Both the position numbers and the translations under genes were made by a program. Shown here piece by piece: positions 52,818 to 64,000 of a stretch of DNA of 64,000 nucleotides; position 1 is the first letter of the stretch; the number at the start of each line of letters is the position of its first letter. The notes under the pieces were generated by a model. The model saw only the letters and a program-made list of their open reading frames with translations. It had not been told where the DNA came from and did not search any database. Location: contig JAKUDP010000003.1 of assembly GCA_022570795.1 (NCBI GenBank), forward strand, positions 1,116,001 to 1,180,000, read 5' to 3'. The stretch comes from Sphaerulina vaccinii (taxonomy: Eukaryota > Ascomycota > Dothideomycetes > Mycosphaerellales > Mycosphaerellaceae).

Positions 52818-53975
52818 CTATCGTATGTTAGTGTCTCTGCCTCGATCTTCGGCCACGACTTCGCGCTCGGAAGTACCTTGGGTGTTGCGATACACCCAGA
52901 ACTGTGCGAACACAGCTCCGTCCAGGAAGAGTGTGCCCAAGCTACCAATGAGCCAGCTGAGGTTGACTAGGATATAGCGACCATAGATGGCCTTGGCCTC
53001 GCCAGGCTTGCAATGGCTTTCCTGCCAGTGTCCATGTCGGTGATGGCTGCAGATCGGCTCAAAAGCCAGAATCGAGCAGACGTATGTGAGGTTGCCAATG
53101 CATGCGAACAGGAAGAAAAGTGCGTTCAGTCCTTCAGTGGACTTCCTTCGGTAGTTCAATAAGAGCTGGGGAACACGGCTGCCGAGATATAAGACAGCGC
53201 AGATGTAGCCAAAGATTTGGCCCAGTGTGCTAAACTCCAGACCATCTGCTTGGTCGTCAGCAGCATGGCCACGCTTATCCTCAGATGTCGATGGTGTCAA
53301 GTAGTAACCTGCAATACCGGCGAGAATGGCCATGAGGATAGCAGTGCCATTGAACAGTATAGACTGCAGCAATGTTCGGGGTTGCCTCGTCTGAGCCGCG
53401 TCGGCATCCTCGTCGCTCTTAGACTGATCGTGGATCGGGACTGCGGGAGAAGAGTGAGTGTAGTCGAGATTCGCCAATCGGTCTCTGAAGGCGGAGCTCG
53501 AGCGTGCGCGTGGCTCAACATCTGCTGCATTTGCAGGTCTGCTCGGTGCAGTCGCGTGTCCATTAGCGTGTCCATTCGTGTGGCCATTGGCGTGGCCATT
53601 GGCGATCAGCGGCGATCGCTCCGTAGCATTCCCATCCTCAGTGCTGGCCTTCTTCACTGGCTTGGGGTCGCGAAATCTGAATCCAGTGTAGTAGAAGTAC
53701 TGTCCCAACAGTACAACATCGGCCAGTGTGTAGTATATAGCCAGAATGAGCATTGTGGCCAAGACATGCTGAAAAACTGCTCCCAGTATGTTGAAGATGT
53801 CTCCCAGTAGCCAGATAATGATGAACTCCACGCTGAGGCCTTCAGCTGAGCTTCTTCGGAAATTCTCAACAATCTGAGGAGAGAAGACCACGATCCAGCA
53901 TACTATGCTTATGCTGCCACATATTCCAGAGATGGCCTCGATGTCTATGCTGTAGCTGCTTGATGGCGGGAACAT
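52818..53975 (-). CDS. PQ-loop repeat protein (vacuolar/lysosomal amino-acid transporter type)
   Basis: A single exon of 385 residues from ATG 53975 (MFPPSSSYS); the open frame upstream has no ATG. Seven membrane segments are visible, with two PQ motifs, FSPQIVENF near residue 35 and SRVPQLLLNY near residue 280, the hallmark of the Ypq1/Rtc2/PQLC2 family that exports cationic amino acids from the vacuole. The central cytosolic loop (about 105-195) is hydrophilic and includes an NGHANGHTNGHANGHA low-complexity run. A potential C-terminal tail is charged. The substrate is inferred from family only. Confidence 0.88.
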   Translation of the reverse strand: MFPPSSSYSIDIEAISGICGSISIVCWIVVFSPQIVENFRRSSAEGLSVEFIIIWLLGDIFNILGAVFQHVLATMLILAIYYTLADVVLLGQYFYYTGFRFRDPKPVKKASTEDGNATERSPLIANGHANGHTNGHANGHATAPSRPANAADVEPRARSSSAFRDRLANLDYTHSSPAVPIHDQSKSDEDADAAQTRQPRTLLQSILFNGTAILMAILAGIAGYYLTPSTSEDKRGHAADDQADGLEFSTLGQIFGYICAVLYLGSRVPQLLLNYRRKSTEGLNALFFLFACIGNLTYVCSILAFEPICSHHRHGHWQESHCKPGEAKAIYGRYILVNLSWLIGSLGTLFLDGAVFAQFWVYRNTQGTSEREVVAEDRGRDTNIR

Positions 53976-54632
53976 GGCTGCAAGCTCGTTGGTGGGTGTT
54001 AGACGCGTTATTTTCGCGTTTGCCTGTTCTTGTGTGGTCCAATGCCCGGTAGATGTGTGTTGGCACGGGGTTGAAGAGGTTGCAAACGGACAAGCAAGAA
54101 TCAACGTCGCTGGCAAGAGTCGGCAAGGATTTCGCAAGTTCTTACCTAATGATGAGGCTCAAAATTAGGTTTCACCAGGATCGGCAGGCACAACCGAGCA
54201 GACACAGGAATGGGTCCTTAGGGTTGCCCAGTTCTCGTGGGACGATGGCAACAACATGGGTATCGTAGACTAGATGATATTGATTGAGCATGTCGATAGT
54301 GGCTCGTTAAGAGATAATTTACGAGCAGTTTGGATTTATCTGACACAATTTTGAGCTCATAAATGAAGAAAGTCCGAATTAGCTTGTTTTCGCAAATATC
54401 GGTATTTTGGGATGTGAACGAAGAGTTGATACAGATGGCCATACACTTCCTCGCCCTGAACAACATATGTGGTGACGATGGATTTTGAGTATGCAGTACA
54501 TGACGTACACGTCGAACCCCTTGAGCGAGGAGAAACAGTAGATGAACCTGTAGTGCAGACATAGTACGAGTAATAGTGTGGTTCGAACTAACTCCGTGGC
54601 TATGCTTCTAGTAACACACCATCATCATCCCT
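53976..54632. other. Intergenic, nothing recognised
   Basis: This is the promoter of the PQ-loop gene and the 3' flank of the MTHFR gene. It is AT-rich near 54300-54420. No supported feature. Confidence 0.6.
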
Positions 54633-56642
54633 TCATGCAATAACGCTGCCTTCCTCCAGAAGATCCTTCCACAGCGCTCCTTCTTCCAAGTACCCATGAT
54701 GGATCACACTGACAAGCCAATAGTCCTTGCGGATGCGCTCGAGAAGCCTGCTGCTCTCTGAGCCAGGCTTGTACACACGCTGCCATTCATTCCAGATGCC
54801 AAAAGCTTCTTCGCACCACGCCTTGAACGATACTGCCTCAATGATTGTAGGCGTGATGATCTCCTTGCCAGTAAACGTACCCCATGTGACAGGATTCGTA
54901 GAGTCCTCATTGTTGCTGGCAAAGTCACCCTTCGCATTGCCAGCGAAGTATGTGATTTGCGGGTGCTCGATCAACTTTGATTGTAGCTTCTGCCATTCAT
55001 CGTGCGGGACGAAGAACTCGACAAAAGGCTTCTGAAACACGAAGCCATTCTTTGGGCCCCATCCATAGACAGGATCTGTAGACCGCACACCATTGACGGC
55101 CGGCTGAGACGCTACTGTCCACCAGCCTTTGTTGTTAAGCTTCAGCAGTTCACCCTTGATGGTCAAGGTCTCGGGCTGCAGACTCTCCTCGGACCAAGGC
55201 ATAGTATCGATTTCGCCTTCGAGATGGCGCGCGAAAGATTTCGAGATGTCCTCAATCGACCTTGGCTCGCCCCATAACCTTCTGGCTTCGGGTACACTGA
55301 CATGTAGGCTCACACCATAGCCATCAATCTGGCCATATGCTGGCGACCTTGCGTCACCCCATCGTCCATTCGGAAATTCATCCCAAGTAGCTTCTCGGCC
55401 CAGAGCTCCCTCTCCTTCGGAAATGGCAAGAGTGTTTGCGCGGCTATTGATCTTCTCCCTGGGTATTCCAGCTTCATTGTCGAATGTCTCAAACACCGAA
55501 GAAGGCCGATTGCTGCTCGTGCTGGAGTCTCGCGTATGTGATGATATGATAACACGGTTTCGAGGACCAGAATTTGCCATTGAAGAGCGTCTCCGTTGTT
55601 GCTTCTTCTTGGCTTCATCAACGATGACAAAGTCATCAACCTCATCGACTGCTTCATCGTCCAGATTGACACCTATCGTGGGTGTGCTTGGCGGTATTAG
55701 ATTGTTACGTTCCAGAATCTGTGCAACAACTTTCTCCAGGTTCAATGTGTAGAAGTGGAATCCACGAGGTCCTGCGAACTCGGAATGCTTCATCGTATCC
55801 ACAATCTCACTGAGCACATCGAGACCTACTCTCTTCACAGCCTCGTCGTCACCTTTCACAGCCTCGAAGCGCTTCAGTATCTCTGGCGGTAGTGAAGCAT
55901 GGCTGAGCTTCGTCGTCCGACGTAGAATCTGGTAGCTCTGCACAGGCATGAGGCCCGGTATGATTGGTATCGTCTTGAACACTCCCGAATCGTGCTCCCT
56001 TAGTCGCTTCTCATAGTTCTGATATGCCTCGACGTCGTAAAACAACTGAGTCATGATGAAATCTGCACCAGCCTTGGTCTTTTCCACAAGATAAGGAAGA
56101 TCATGTTCGACTGACTGCTGTTCTGGATGCGACTGATCCGAGTGCCCTTCTGGATATCCCGCCACACCAACACAGAAGTAATCGCCATACTGCTTGCGGA
56201 TGTAGCGAACCAGATCCACCGCCCAAGTGAAATCTTTATTGCTATCGTCCTCTTCGGCATCAGGCAGAGTATCATCTCTGTATTCATCGCTCCTGGGAGG
56301 ATCACCACGTAGCGCCAATATGTTCCTGATTCCCAGCACCTTTGCCTGTTCCAGCGCCTCATCAATGAGCTTTCTCGACATGTTCGTGCATGTTAAATGC
56401 AGACATGTGGTCAATCCCAGTTCTCGTTGCGTAACTTCTGCCAGTGCTAGTGACTTGGCTGAAGTACTTCCGCCTGCGCCCCAAGTGACATTCACGAAAA
56501 GCGGACGCAACGAATGCGCCATACGCGAGAGACGAGCATTGAGATTGGAGAAGCCTTGCTGTGTTTTCGGAGGGAAGAATTCGAGCGAGAAGTAGGTGGC
56601 GTCGGACGGCAAGGCCGCGATCTTGTCGGTAAGTCTATCCAT
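54633..56642 (-). CDS. Methylenetetrahydrofolate reductase
   Basis: A single exon of 669 residues from ATG 56642 (MDRLTDKIAAL). It reduces 5,10-methylene-THF to 5-methyl-THF for methionine synthesis. The N-terminal catalytic TIM barrel (about 1-300) has SLEFFPPKT, NVTWGAGGSTS, LHLTCTNM, ALRGDPPR and a conserved ADFIMTQLFYD block. A Ser/Arg-rich linker (about 340-420, for example DSSTSSNRPSS) is a probable phosphorylation region. The C-terminal regulatory domain (about 425-655) has VYGWGPKNGFVFQKPFVEFF and ITYFAGNAKGDF. The long linker suggests the MET12-type of the two fungal paralogues, but the assignment to MET12 or MET13 is not certain. Confidence 0.95.
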   Translation of the reverse strand: MDRLTDKIAALPSDATYFSLEFFPPKTQQGFSNLNARLSRMAHSLRPLFVNVTWGAGGSTSAKSLALAEVTQRELGLTTCLHLTCTNMSRKLIDEALEQAKVLGIRNILALRGDPPRSDEYRDDTLPDAEEDDSNKDFTWAVDLVRYIRKQYGDYFCVGVAGYPEGHSDQSHPEQQSVEHDLPYLVEKTKAGADFIMTQLFYDVEAYQNYEKRLREHDSGVFKTIPIIPGLMPVQSYQILRRTTKLSHASLPPEILKRFEAVKGDDEAVKRVGLDVLSEIVDTMKHSEFAGPRGFHFYTLNLEKVVAQILERNNLIPPSTPTIGVNLDDEAVDEVDDFVIVDEAKKKQQRRRSSMANSGPRNRVIISSHTRDSSTSSNRPSSVFETFDNEAGIPREKINSRANTLAISEGEGALGREATWDEFPNGRWGDARSPAYGQIDGYGVSLHVSVPEARRLWGEPRSIEDISKSFARHLEGEIDTMPWSEESLQPETLTIKGELLKLNNKGWWTVASQPAVNGVRSTDPVYGWGPKNGFVFQKPFVEFFVPHDEWQKLQSKLIEHPQITYFAGNAKGDFASNNEDSTNPVTWGTFTGKEIITPTIIEAVSFKAWCEEAFGIWNEWQRVYKPGSESSRLLERIRKDYWLVSVIHHGYLEEGALWKDLLEEGSVIA

Positions 56643-57147
56643 GATCACCTTGAAGGACGACAAGATGTATGCGAGAAGATGTGTTCAGCGGATATATCAT
56701 GGTCGAGAGAGTGAGTGGTAGAATGTGAAGTGCCGCGAAACGAATTCCACAAATCGCAATCGCCGGTTTCGGCCGTGATTGACTTCATCGCGACGTCCTT
56801 GGCCACAACCACTTCTCCTACAACTCCCGTTGGCATCGGCATCAACACAATCACGACTTTCTTACAGAGAGGTTCGTTGTAGTGAACAAGACAGTGCTAC
56901 CGTGAGATTGTCCATGGCCGCCAGTGAGGGAAACACGCGACAGCTCAGACGAAGACGCGTCAAGTCCAAGAAGCGACATTTCCCGATGCAATGAGAAGCC
57001 CACAAGCACGCGGCGAGATCTGCCTGGATGAGGCAGCGAATCGAGAACCAGGCTCGCCCAGGCTTCCGAGCATTCAATGACTATTCATGAAAGCTAGGTA
57101 CATTAAAAGAGGGACTTCTCAGCTATGTCAAGACTACCCACCCAGAT
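56643..57147. other. Intergenic, nothing recognised
   Basis: This is the MTHFR promoter (minus) and the 3' flank of the amino-acid permease gene. No supported feature. Confidence 0.6.
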
Positions 57148-59020
57148 TCAGTGGTGATCTGCACGAGAAAGATGTAACCTGCGGAACTTCGAAAGCTATG
57201 ATCATGCTATGCATGTGGTCAGCAAAGCGTTCCTGGCCTCGCGTGTTGGTAGCATCAGTACTCACCTCTCGATCGCAGCATACATCCCCAACCCACTCAT
57301 TGACAATGACGCGAGCACGTACAGAACATGCCAGACATTCATCGCCACCTGTAAAGGTCCTCCACTCAAGAATCCTCGGACATATCGTTGCAAAGCAGAG
57401 CCATTCCGTCGGACCTGCCCGGTCATTGGATCAAAGCCTTCACCCTGATCAGCTCTTATCGCCCAACGCTTTACATCATATGCCAACACGAAGAATGGCG
57501 GCAGCGTATATGTCATATTTAACAAACACGACGCAGATATGATAGCCACGAACGCATTGTAAGCCGGGATTGCGGCCGCGAGGATGTATGCTGTACTCCA
57601 CCAGACCGGGACCAGAGCTGCGTAGAACAGCTTTCCTGGCTTGGTGACCAAGGGTGGAGCATCAAAGATATCTATCAAGACGTTGTTGTACAGCACCTTG
57701 ATTCCAATGTTTCCATACAAGCCAGCTGCGATGATGCCTGCGAAGAGTGTGATCATATTGCCTGCCGTTTGCCAGCCATACGGTGACACTCCTTGGTATG
57801 AAGGTAGGTATGAGTATTGACCTTGATAGTAGTAAACGAAAGAGCCGTACACCACGTATACGACATAGATGAAGAACTCGGCTGCCCACATGGCTTTGAT
57901 GAAGTCTGTTGGTCGCTTCATTTCTGCCATGAATTCCACGAAGAGCTGTGCACCTCCGTACGCTAAAACGGCGTTCAGAAGGCCGTTGATGTTGCCAACG
58001 AGGTTCTTCAGTGGAAGGCCAGCAGAGTGGACGACAGGCGGGTACACGCCTGCAGCATCCGGCTTGATACTCGATGGATCGACGACACTTCCTGCTGAGT
58101 TGAGGACTGAGGCGGCGTAGTTGGGAGGTGAATGCGAGATAGCCCCCATGCTGATGAAGATCTACACAAGAAGTCAGCACAACTCCACCGAGCCCTCCTA
58201 CTTACGAAGCAAGACATACCGTAAGCAAGTTCAACCAAACAGCCGCACTAGCAATAATGCCATAATACTTCAACGTTCGAACTTGAGTGATCAAGAATCC
58301 CGCAATGACGATAAGAAGAGGACAAATGATATAACAAAGCCTGAACTTGCTCACTTGGCTCAGGTTCCCGCCAAATTGGATCACGACTTGTCCCAATAGC
58401 AGCAGCAGAGCCAATGCCTGCATCACATTGGTACCATATCTCACAGTAGGTCCCCATGTGCGAAACGCAAGATCGCCGTAATTCCGGCAAGGGAATTGGT
58501 AGCTGTCAAGTCCAAGGAACATCTTCCAGATCAGATAGCCACTGTAGCCTGCAAAGAAGCCAAAGACGGTAAACAAACCAATACCAGGACCCCAGCCCAG
58601 AGTCCCGAAAGCGAAGCCGACGAAGTAGGGACCTAGGACATCTGTTGTGATCAGATACCATGCCGCCCCAGTACCTGCCAGACGGAACGATCGACTGGCA
58701 TTTGCCCATTCTTCATCCGAGATCTCAAGCCTGGTAGCCGCGCTTTTGAAGTCGGCTCCTGTGGTACTCTTGGCTATGTCGTGGTCTTCATCGGAGTTTC
58801 CAGATTTTCGCGAAATGAGCTTTCGCCAGTTCAGCGCCGGCGGTTCGTAGTGTTTCTCGAGTTCTCTGGTCTTCAATGCATAGTAGTGGTACTCCTCGAA
58901 AGTCACGTCTGCATCGTGGGGCTTGCGAGCTTGTGGTTTGATGTAGGTGCTTTGGACTATAACGCTACTGCTATCTTCTGGATGTATGTCTTGCTCGGAC
59001 TTCAGCATGTCCTCCGCCAT
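57148..59020 (-). CDS. Amino-acid permease, AAAP family (Mtr-like neutral amino-acid transporter)
   Basis: Three exons (59020-58220, 58161-57266, 57178-57148; introns 58 and 87 nt) give 575 residues. The hydrophilic N-terminus (about 1-105) is followed by eleven or so membrane segments. Typical blocks are GTGAAWYLITTDVLGPY, FPCRNYGDLAFRTWG, and AMWAAEFFIYVVYVVYG, matching the fungal Mtr (methyltryptophan resistance, neutral and aromatic amino acids) group. The final 31-nt exon is inferred from a GTGAGT donor and CCGCAG acceptor and adds LHLSRADHH. Without it the protein would end at IER. The expected location is the plasma membrane, as a proton symporter. Confidence 0.88.
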
Positions 59021-59454
59021 GGTTTTGTGCTCACGAAAGTGGTCGCCAGTGCTCTCGAAGATGATTGCTGGAATTAGCTAGAACAGGCTCTTTTGTGTCG
59101 CGCACTGCGACTTCAGAAGACGGTGTTAATCCTTACGATTTGAGGCAATGGGGCTTGGGCACATATGCACGAAGGTGCCGTACAACCGAGGAAGCCCGTG
59201 AACTGGCAGCTCGTTGGAGAAAACAGAGATGATAAGAAATGGCGGATGGTACAACGCTCAGTCCGGACAATGTGGTATCGTCAGATACCCGTGACCATCT
59301 CCAGCATAAGCTCTCAGACTCTTGGCCATAGATAGACACAGTGCTCGTATTTCTGCTGCTCTTAAGGCACTGAAGCTTGAATGCCGATCAGTTGCACATT
59401 CGTTGCTCTAGTGGCGGGGCTAGAAAGCTTCTGTGATCTCGAACTTCTCTTGCT
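59021..59454. other. Promoter of the permease gene up to the AT-rich boundary
   Basis: This is ordinary-composition DNA containing the 5' flank of the permease gene. It ends abruptly where AT-rich sequence starts at about 59455. Confidence 0.5.
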
Positions 59455-62400
59455 ATAACTAATTATAGCACCAGCTATTTTTGTTAGATAAAGTGCTTTA
59501 TTCTTATAGTATCTATATATCTCGAGTAATAGTTTTTGTTTTTGTTTATCTATAGTAGTAACTAGAAGAAGTTAAAAAAGTACCTATAGTATATTAATAG
59601 ACTCGAGCTATTATTTAGCTACTCTCTCTTTAACTATATTCTATAGCGCGCTAGATACTTAGTAGTCTATTCTTAATTAGAGGAATTAAGCTAAAAAGTC
59701 TAATATTCTAAAATTAATATATAGGCCTTAGATAACTTCTACTAGCTTCTCTAGTATAGCTAGTTAATTATTTAATTTTCTAACTAGAGCTTTATTAAAA
59801 GAAGACTAGCTACTATTAATATCTCTTATACTAGCTTATAGATATTTAGAATCTTTTAGTAATTTTAATTACCTAGTATTCTTTTTCTAGAAGTTTCTAA
59901 ATATAGATAGATTACTATTTAGTTTATTATAGTATTTAGATATATAGATAACTTATTCTATAAGTATATACTTTCTAATTAGGCTATAGTAGTAGGTAAC
60001 TATAGATTAGAAGTTCTATATTTATATCTATTTATTAAATAAGTAGTTTAGATATACTTTCTATAGTATCTATACTATAGTCTAGTATAAAATAGACTAG
60101 TATTACTAGTCTCTTATATATTTTTTATATCTAGAAAGAGACCTATAATTATAAATACTATTAGCTTACTTTTCTCTCTAGAATAGAATATATCTATAGT
60201 AGGCTAGTTTAGAGCTTTTTTCTAAATATTATCTATTTTATTCTAAATTATTTCTACTATAGAGTAAGTTACCTAGATATAGTAAATAGTTAAGTTAGTA
60301 CTATTAATTAGATAGTATTACTAAGCTAGATTAATCTATTAAATATACTATTCTATTTTTACTTTCTAATAAATTATATACTAGAGTAGATTATCTATTT
60401 TAGAAATTCTAAATTAGATCTAGTATTAGAACTATACTAGATTAGAAAGAAGTATTTAACCTATAAAGCTATAGTAGGCTTAGATAATTATTTCTAATTA
60501 GATATTATAATTAAAGTTATCTAGGTATTATTTTAAAAAAGATATATAGGCTATCTAAAAGTCTATTTATTTTATTTTAATTCTTTTACTTATACTATTA
60601 GACTTAAATTAGAATATTAAGCTAAATATTTAAGCTAATTAGTAATTTTTAGATACTTTATTTAAAGTATCTAACTACTTATCTAGTAGAGTAAGAAATA
60701 AAGTATTTATCTAACTATAAATATTATTTCTTTCTAACTTAGATATCTAGATAGTATTATTAGTTAGAAAGTAGTATTATTAAGTATATCTCTAATTATT
60801 TAGACTTTTTTATTCTATATACTTCTCTAATCTATACTATTCTAATATCTTATACTAGATTTTTTAACTTTACTAATAAATAGATAGTACTATAGATTAA
60901 ATATAAAAATATTAGCTCTATTCTCTAGTTTAAGAATTAAAACAATCTAGAACTATTTAGCTTTATAAAGTTATATATATTTAACTAAGTTACCTACTAG
61001 TAGTAAATATAGATAGATATATATTATATATTTAAAAAGAAGCTTTATATCTATAGGCTATCTACTACTATATATAGAATATTTCTACTAGTATATTTTA
61101 GTATTTTTTTTTATAAGTAAGTATTATCTAGAATAGTTATAGTTTTGCTATTACCTAGGCTATAGTTATAGCTATACTAGCTTTAGTAATACTTTAAAAG
61201 TCTATATATCTAATTCTACTTTTATTTTTTAGAAAATAGATATAGAAGTTATATTCTAGAGTTTTATACTTAGAGTTCTATACTAGTAGGTAGTACTTCT
61301 TTTTAAACTTATATTAGACTACTAGAGAACTTAGTATAAAATAGAAGATATATTATAATAGTAATATTATTAGAGTATTAGTAATTAGTACTTTTTTTTT
61401 TAAAAAAAGATAAAAAATACTATATTATTTATATTAATTTAAATTTAGTAATTATATCTTTCTAGAATAGTTATACTTATATAATTAAGTTTTAAAAATT
61501 AGTAATACTATATAAGAAAATATATATTATCTATTATATAATAATCTAGAAAATTATATTTATTATATATTATTCTATAAGTATAAATATACTATCTAAT
61601 TAAAAATATAATTAAGCTCTATATTCTCTTTCTAAGTAAGAGTATAGAAGAGTATATATAGCTTTATATATTATAGCTACTATTTCTATAGTACTAACCT
61701 AATATACTTTAAATATTCTATAAATTCTTAGAGTAGTTCTATATATAATTTCTCTATTACTAAAGCTCTTTTTCTTTCTATAATTAGTTGCTTTTTCTTA
61801 CTTCTATTATATATTTTTAAATCTTACTAGAATAAGTAACTATAGAAAAAATAGACTATAATATACTCTAGAGCCTCGAAATTATCTACTAGAATTTATA
61901 CTATTTATAATATTAGTAGACTATTATTTAATTATAGAAGTAATTTCTTATATCTATTTTTATATATCTAAATACTTATATACCTTATAGTAGCTACTTT
62001 AGATATACTATTCTTAGTAATATAAATATTTTCTAAAAAGTTCGATAATAGCTAGCTAAGACTCTAAAGCTCTCTACTATAATAATATAAAAGCTATATA
62101 ATCTTACCTAAAGTATATACTTCCTAGTTTTCTACTAGCGCTTATAGCTATTTAAGTCTATATTAGAAGGAACTACTATACTTATATATATAAGACTTCT
62201 ATAGCTATCTAAAAGCTTAAATATTAGATATAATTTAGACAAACTAGTAGAATATATATAAAGTTTATTCTATAGAGTATTATATATATTATAGAACCTA
62301 GTAGATAGAAATATTTAGAAGTTACTATATAATACTCTAGAGGTATATCTAATATAAAATTAGAAAACTACCTAAGCTACTAGTATTATATTTTATATAC

Positions 62401-64000
62401 TTTAGGTTTAGGCTAGAAAACTACTTCTATAATTAGATAGATAGTTTAGATACTATATAAAAAAATTCTACTACTCTAAGTATATTACTTTTAATAAAAT
62501 AGATATTTCTAGAAGAATCTAAGATAGTATAGAATAGTATAGACTATAAACCTATATACTAGGCTATTATAAAAAATATATACTTCGAAAAGACTATAAT
62601 TTCTTTTTTAATTCGAAATGAATATACTATTAATATATAGTACTTATAAGTAATATATTAATATATTATAAATAGAATAGTAATATTTAATATAGAAAGC
62701 CTATTCTATATAAATATTTTTACTATAACTAAAATATACTTTTTTCTACTTATACTTAGGTTAGAGTACTATATATTTCTAGTCTATTATATATAGCTTT
62801 ACTCTAGTAGAGTTCGGTAATATAGTACTACTTAATCTAGATAAAATAGTACTAATTCTATAACTTTAATAAATAAATACTAACTTTTTAGAATAGAAGC
62901 TAGATTTTTTTATTTTAATTTTTTTATATTATTCTATTTTGTTTTTCTTATCTATCTAGAATTCTATAGAAATATACTATAGTCTAATAAAGTAAAGAAG
63001 TCGATTTCTACTATAGGCTAACTACTTACTTACTTTTAGCTATTCTATATTCTATTTTATTATTATTAGCTTATCTAGTAGTAGAGAGGAATATAGAAGC
63101 TAAAACTAAAACTAGAGTAGAGGTAGATATAGAGGCAACTAATAAGAGGTTAGATAATAGATATAAATATATAGATACTAAGAATAGAAATATAGATAGA
63201 TAAAATAATATTAGTAGATTAGAAAAATATTTATATAGTACCTTTAATATTTAGTTACAAAGTTATAGAGCTCGGTTTTTAATACTAAATTATTAGTACT
63301 AAGTATAATTCTATTTTTAGAATCTAGTTATACTATAGTACCTAACTTATCTACTTATAGCTATAATAGCCTTTATAGGCTAGTATATATTCCTCTATAT
63401 TAATATATATTTATAAAATTACTATTATAGTTATAATAGATAAAATATCTCGAAATTCTATAAGTATATTATATAAGTAATATAGTATTAAAAATAGCTA
63501 AATAGAAGATATTACTAAGCTACTTTTAAATAGAAGTATTAGTACTTTAATACTATATTTTAATAGTAGAGGAGCTTATAGTTATATAATCTTATATACT
63601 TACTTTAGTTTAGTAAGCTAGTAGTCTATATTATACTTAAAGTATATATAGAAGAGTAGTTTATAATATTAGGCTAATAGTATATAGTACTAGTAACTAG
63701 AGATTCTTACTCTAGTTATAGATATATAACTCTAACTATAGCGACTTAAAGATTTATAAAAAGCTAGAGAATATAGATAAAGTAAGATAGCCTAATAGTT
63801 AGTAGAATAACTATAGCTTATAGATCTACTACTTAACTATTAGAAGTCTATTAAATATTTACTTACTTTTCTATAGATAATCTCGAGACTAGTATTTCTA
63901 AATATAGTAGCTATATATTATTATTATCTTATACTAGGTTCCTATATAGCTATATTCTTAGTAGTTAAAATACTAGTTAAGCTAGTATTACCTATTATAT
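59455..64000. repeat. AT-rich, RIP-like degenerate repeat block (continues past window)
   Basis: From about 59455 to the right edge the sequence is almost only A and T with scattered CT/AG, and no open frame of 60 codons is present in 4.5 kb. CpA and TpG dinucleotides are virtually absent on reading (rare exceptions near 60950, 62240 and 62608), TpA is extremely common, and a few CpG remain (CTCGAG, GCGCGC near 59648). That is the pattern left by RIP, which converts CpA to TpA in duplicated DNA. The parent element cannot be recognised. It is probably a heavily mutated transposon, silenced and perhaps heterochromatic. Confidence 0.85.

Noticed and set aside
53976..54137. Longer N-terminus for the PQ-loop protein
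   Set aside because: The upstream in-frame stretch lacks an ATG; the first Met (53975) lies just before the first membrane segment, as in the family.
59455..64000. Mitochondrial or plasmid DNA insertion as the source of the AT-rich block
   Set aside because: No mitochondrial gene, tRNA or open frame is visible, and the CpA/TpG loss points to RIP of a nuclear repeat instead.

Overview
The window is nuclear DNA of a filamentous ascomycete (Pezizomycotina, most likely a Dothideomycete). The evidence is short introns (about 49-193 nt) with GTRAGT-type donors, single-exon housekeeping genes, a HET-domain gene, fungal small secreted proteins, a fungal hybrid histidine kinase, and a 4.5-kb AT-only block at the right end with the signature of repeat-induced point mutation (RIP).

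Layout. 0-3.5 kb: a secreted repeat-containing precursor cut by the left edge, then gene-poor DNA with a 430-bp MITE-like element and a small ORF just upstream of SPE2. 3.6-19.3 kb: S-adenosylmethionine decarboxylase; an epoxide-hydrolase-like protein lacking two catalytic residues; a 3.4-kb stretch that looks like decayed coding DNA; an SDR-fold protein; a GPH/SUT-type sugar transporter; a lysophospholipid acyltransferase; a POS5-type NADH kinase; and a three-exon, 75-residue cysteine-rich secreted protein. 21.2-31.2 kb: a large PH-LRR protein followed by in-frame repeats punctuated by TAG, a repeat-rich interval with tRNA-like (SINE-like) units, ribosomal protein eL33, and glucose-6-phosphate dehydrogenase. 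32-46 kb: a HET protein, a multi-pass membrane protein of unknown function, an RBR-type E3 ligase, a GAF hybrid histidine kinase, and CFD1. 46-59 kb: a 1631-residue repeat-rich surface-type protein, a PQ-loop vacuolar transporter, methylenetetrahydrofolate reductase, and an Mtr-like amino-acid permease. 59.4-64 kb: the RIP-like AT-rich block.

How the genes relate. Most are ordinary, unlinked housekeeping functions. Some metabolic themes recur: AdoMet/polyamine and one-carbon supply (SPE2, MTHFR), NADPH supply (G6PD, NADH kinase) and Fe-S assembly (CFD1). Nothing forms an obvious biosynthetic cluster. The less ordinary material is the left-edge repeat precursor, the TAG-punctuated 75-nt repeats, the SINE-like Pol III units, the catalytically altered hydrolase and the small upstream ORF of SPE2.

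Intron-exon structures were inferred by eye from splice motifs, reading-frame continuity and family knowledge. No database search was possible.
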